From: Alphaproteobacteria bacterium
GTDB lineage: Bacteria > Pseudomonadota > Alphaproteobacteria > SHWA01
Assembly: GCA_009693995.1 (NCBI GenBank)
Contig: SHWA01000013.1
Span: 1-33,731 of the forward strand
Length of the DNA: 33,731 nt
Direction of reading: 5' to 3'
Part shown: piece by piece, positions 33,543 to 33,731 of the stretch
Position numbering within the stretch: position 1 is the stretch's first letter
Layout of the letters: each line of letters begins with the position of its first letter
The notes under the pieces: model-generated
The model's input: the letters and a program-made list of their open reading frames with translations, nothing else
What the model was told of the DNA's origin: nothing
The model's database searches: none
Program-made: the position numbers and the translations under genes

Positions 33543-33643
33543 AGATCCGCCTCGTCCTGGCTCAGACGCCCGCCTTCGTGCCGCTCCAATAGATCCTCAA
33601 AGCGCACCATCCGGATCTCCCAAAGCCCCCGAGCCCGGCCCAT
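33543..33643 (-). pseudogene. N-terminus of an ISNCY-type transposase, cut by a RAYT repeat
   Basis: From an ATG at 33641-33643, with GGGAGGAG 6 bases upstream, the frame reads MGRARGLWEIRMVRFEDLLE RHEGGRLSQDEADLFG (read without the space) and then runs into the RAYT repeat, where it becomes noise. The MVRFEDLLERHE...LSQDEA start matches the helix-turn-helix head of ISNCY-type transposases (usually continued by LLGVSERTF). No remaining part of the transposase follows the repeat, so only this fragment is left. Confidence 0.68.
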
Positions 33644-33680
33644 CAATCGCTCCTCCCGCAAAACCTGGAGCGATTCCAGA

Positions 33681-33729
33681 ACCGGACACTTCGTGCGCTA
33701 CCTATTCCGGACAAATCACACGCTACCTA
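33681..33729. repeat. Tandem 24-25 bp repeats at the insertion-sequence end
   Basis: Two imperfect copies (33681-33704 and 33705-33729) share CCGGACA near one end and CGCTACCT at the other. They lie upstream of the transposase fragment, as tandem transposase-binding sites do at insertion-sequence ends. The element continues beyond the window. Confidence 0.5.
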
Positions 33730-33731
33730 CA

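Overview
The window is about 34 kb of high-GC chromosomal DNA, almost certainly from an alphaproteobacterium of the Rhodospirillales type. Pointers are the glnD-murJ-trpS run, the DUF3576-leuS-lptE run, the cobalamin adenosyltransferase-etfB-etfA-hydroxyacyl-CoA dehydrogenase run, an alphaproteobacterial porin and strong G/C third-position codon use. No rRNA, tRNA or CRISPR array was seen.

Layout. 1-7056 (minus strand): glnD, murJ, trpS, a DUF2333 protein and the start of a TauE/SafE permease, probably one transcription unit. 7057-7348: an untranslated gap with two kinds of repeat. 7349-10316: a DegP-type periplasmic protease, then three tandem DUF3237 paralogues on the opposite strand. 10327-16235: speD, a ferredoxin-fused flavin reductase, a sulfotransferase plus APS-kinase pair (sulfate activation and transfer) and a porin with its terminator. 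16492-22959: DUF3576 lipoprotein, leuS, lptE, a convergent 2-hydroxyacid dehydrogenase, an SH3 protein, a twin-membrane-segment protein and a cob(I)alamin adenosyltransferase. 23000-25793: promoter, etfB, etfA and 3-hydroxybutyryl-CoA dehydrogenase (beta-oxidation and electron transfer).

25843-33731 is the accessory part. It holds a complete REP-associated tyrosine transposase (RAYT) unit with 24-bp inverted ends, a TlpA-like thioredoxin, a small lipoprotein and a linalool dehydratase/isomerase-like gene. It continues with a degenerate copy of the lipoprotein 5' end, an MFS transporter, an orphan iron-binding protein behind a Fur-like box, and a CobW GTPase. At the edge is an insertion-sequence remnant cut by a short copy of the RAYT ends.

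The most unusual point is the linalool dehydratase/isomerase-like gene. It is open through its conserved part except for one in-frame TGA, which falls at the position of the second active-site cysteine of the family. A hairpin with a GGUCU loop lies at the same distance from the TGA as in the classic E. coli fdhF SECIS. Selenocysteine, a plain nonsense mutation and a sequencing error all remain possible, and the frame-broken DNA just upstream favours decay. Other notable points are the CysN-like domain with lost GTPase motifs fused to APS kinase, the tandem DUF3237 triplet, the RAYT repeats scattered over the window, and a duplicated block around the dehydratase gene.
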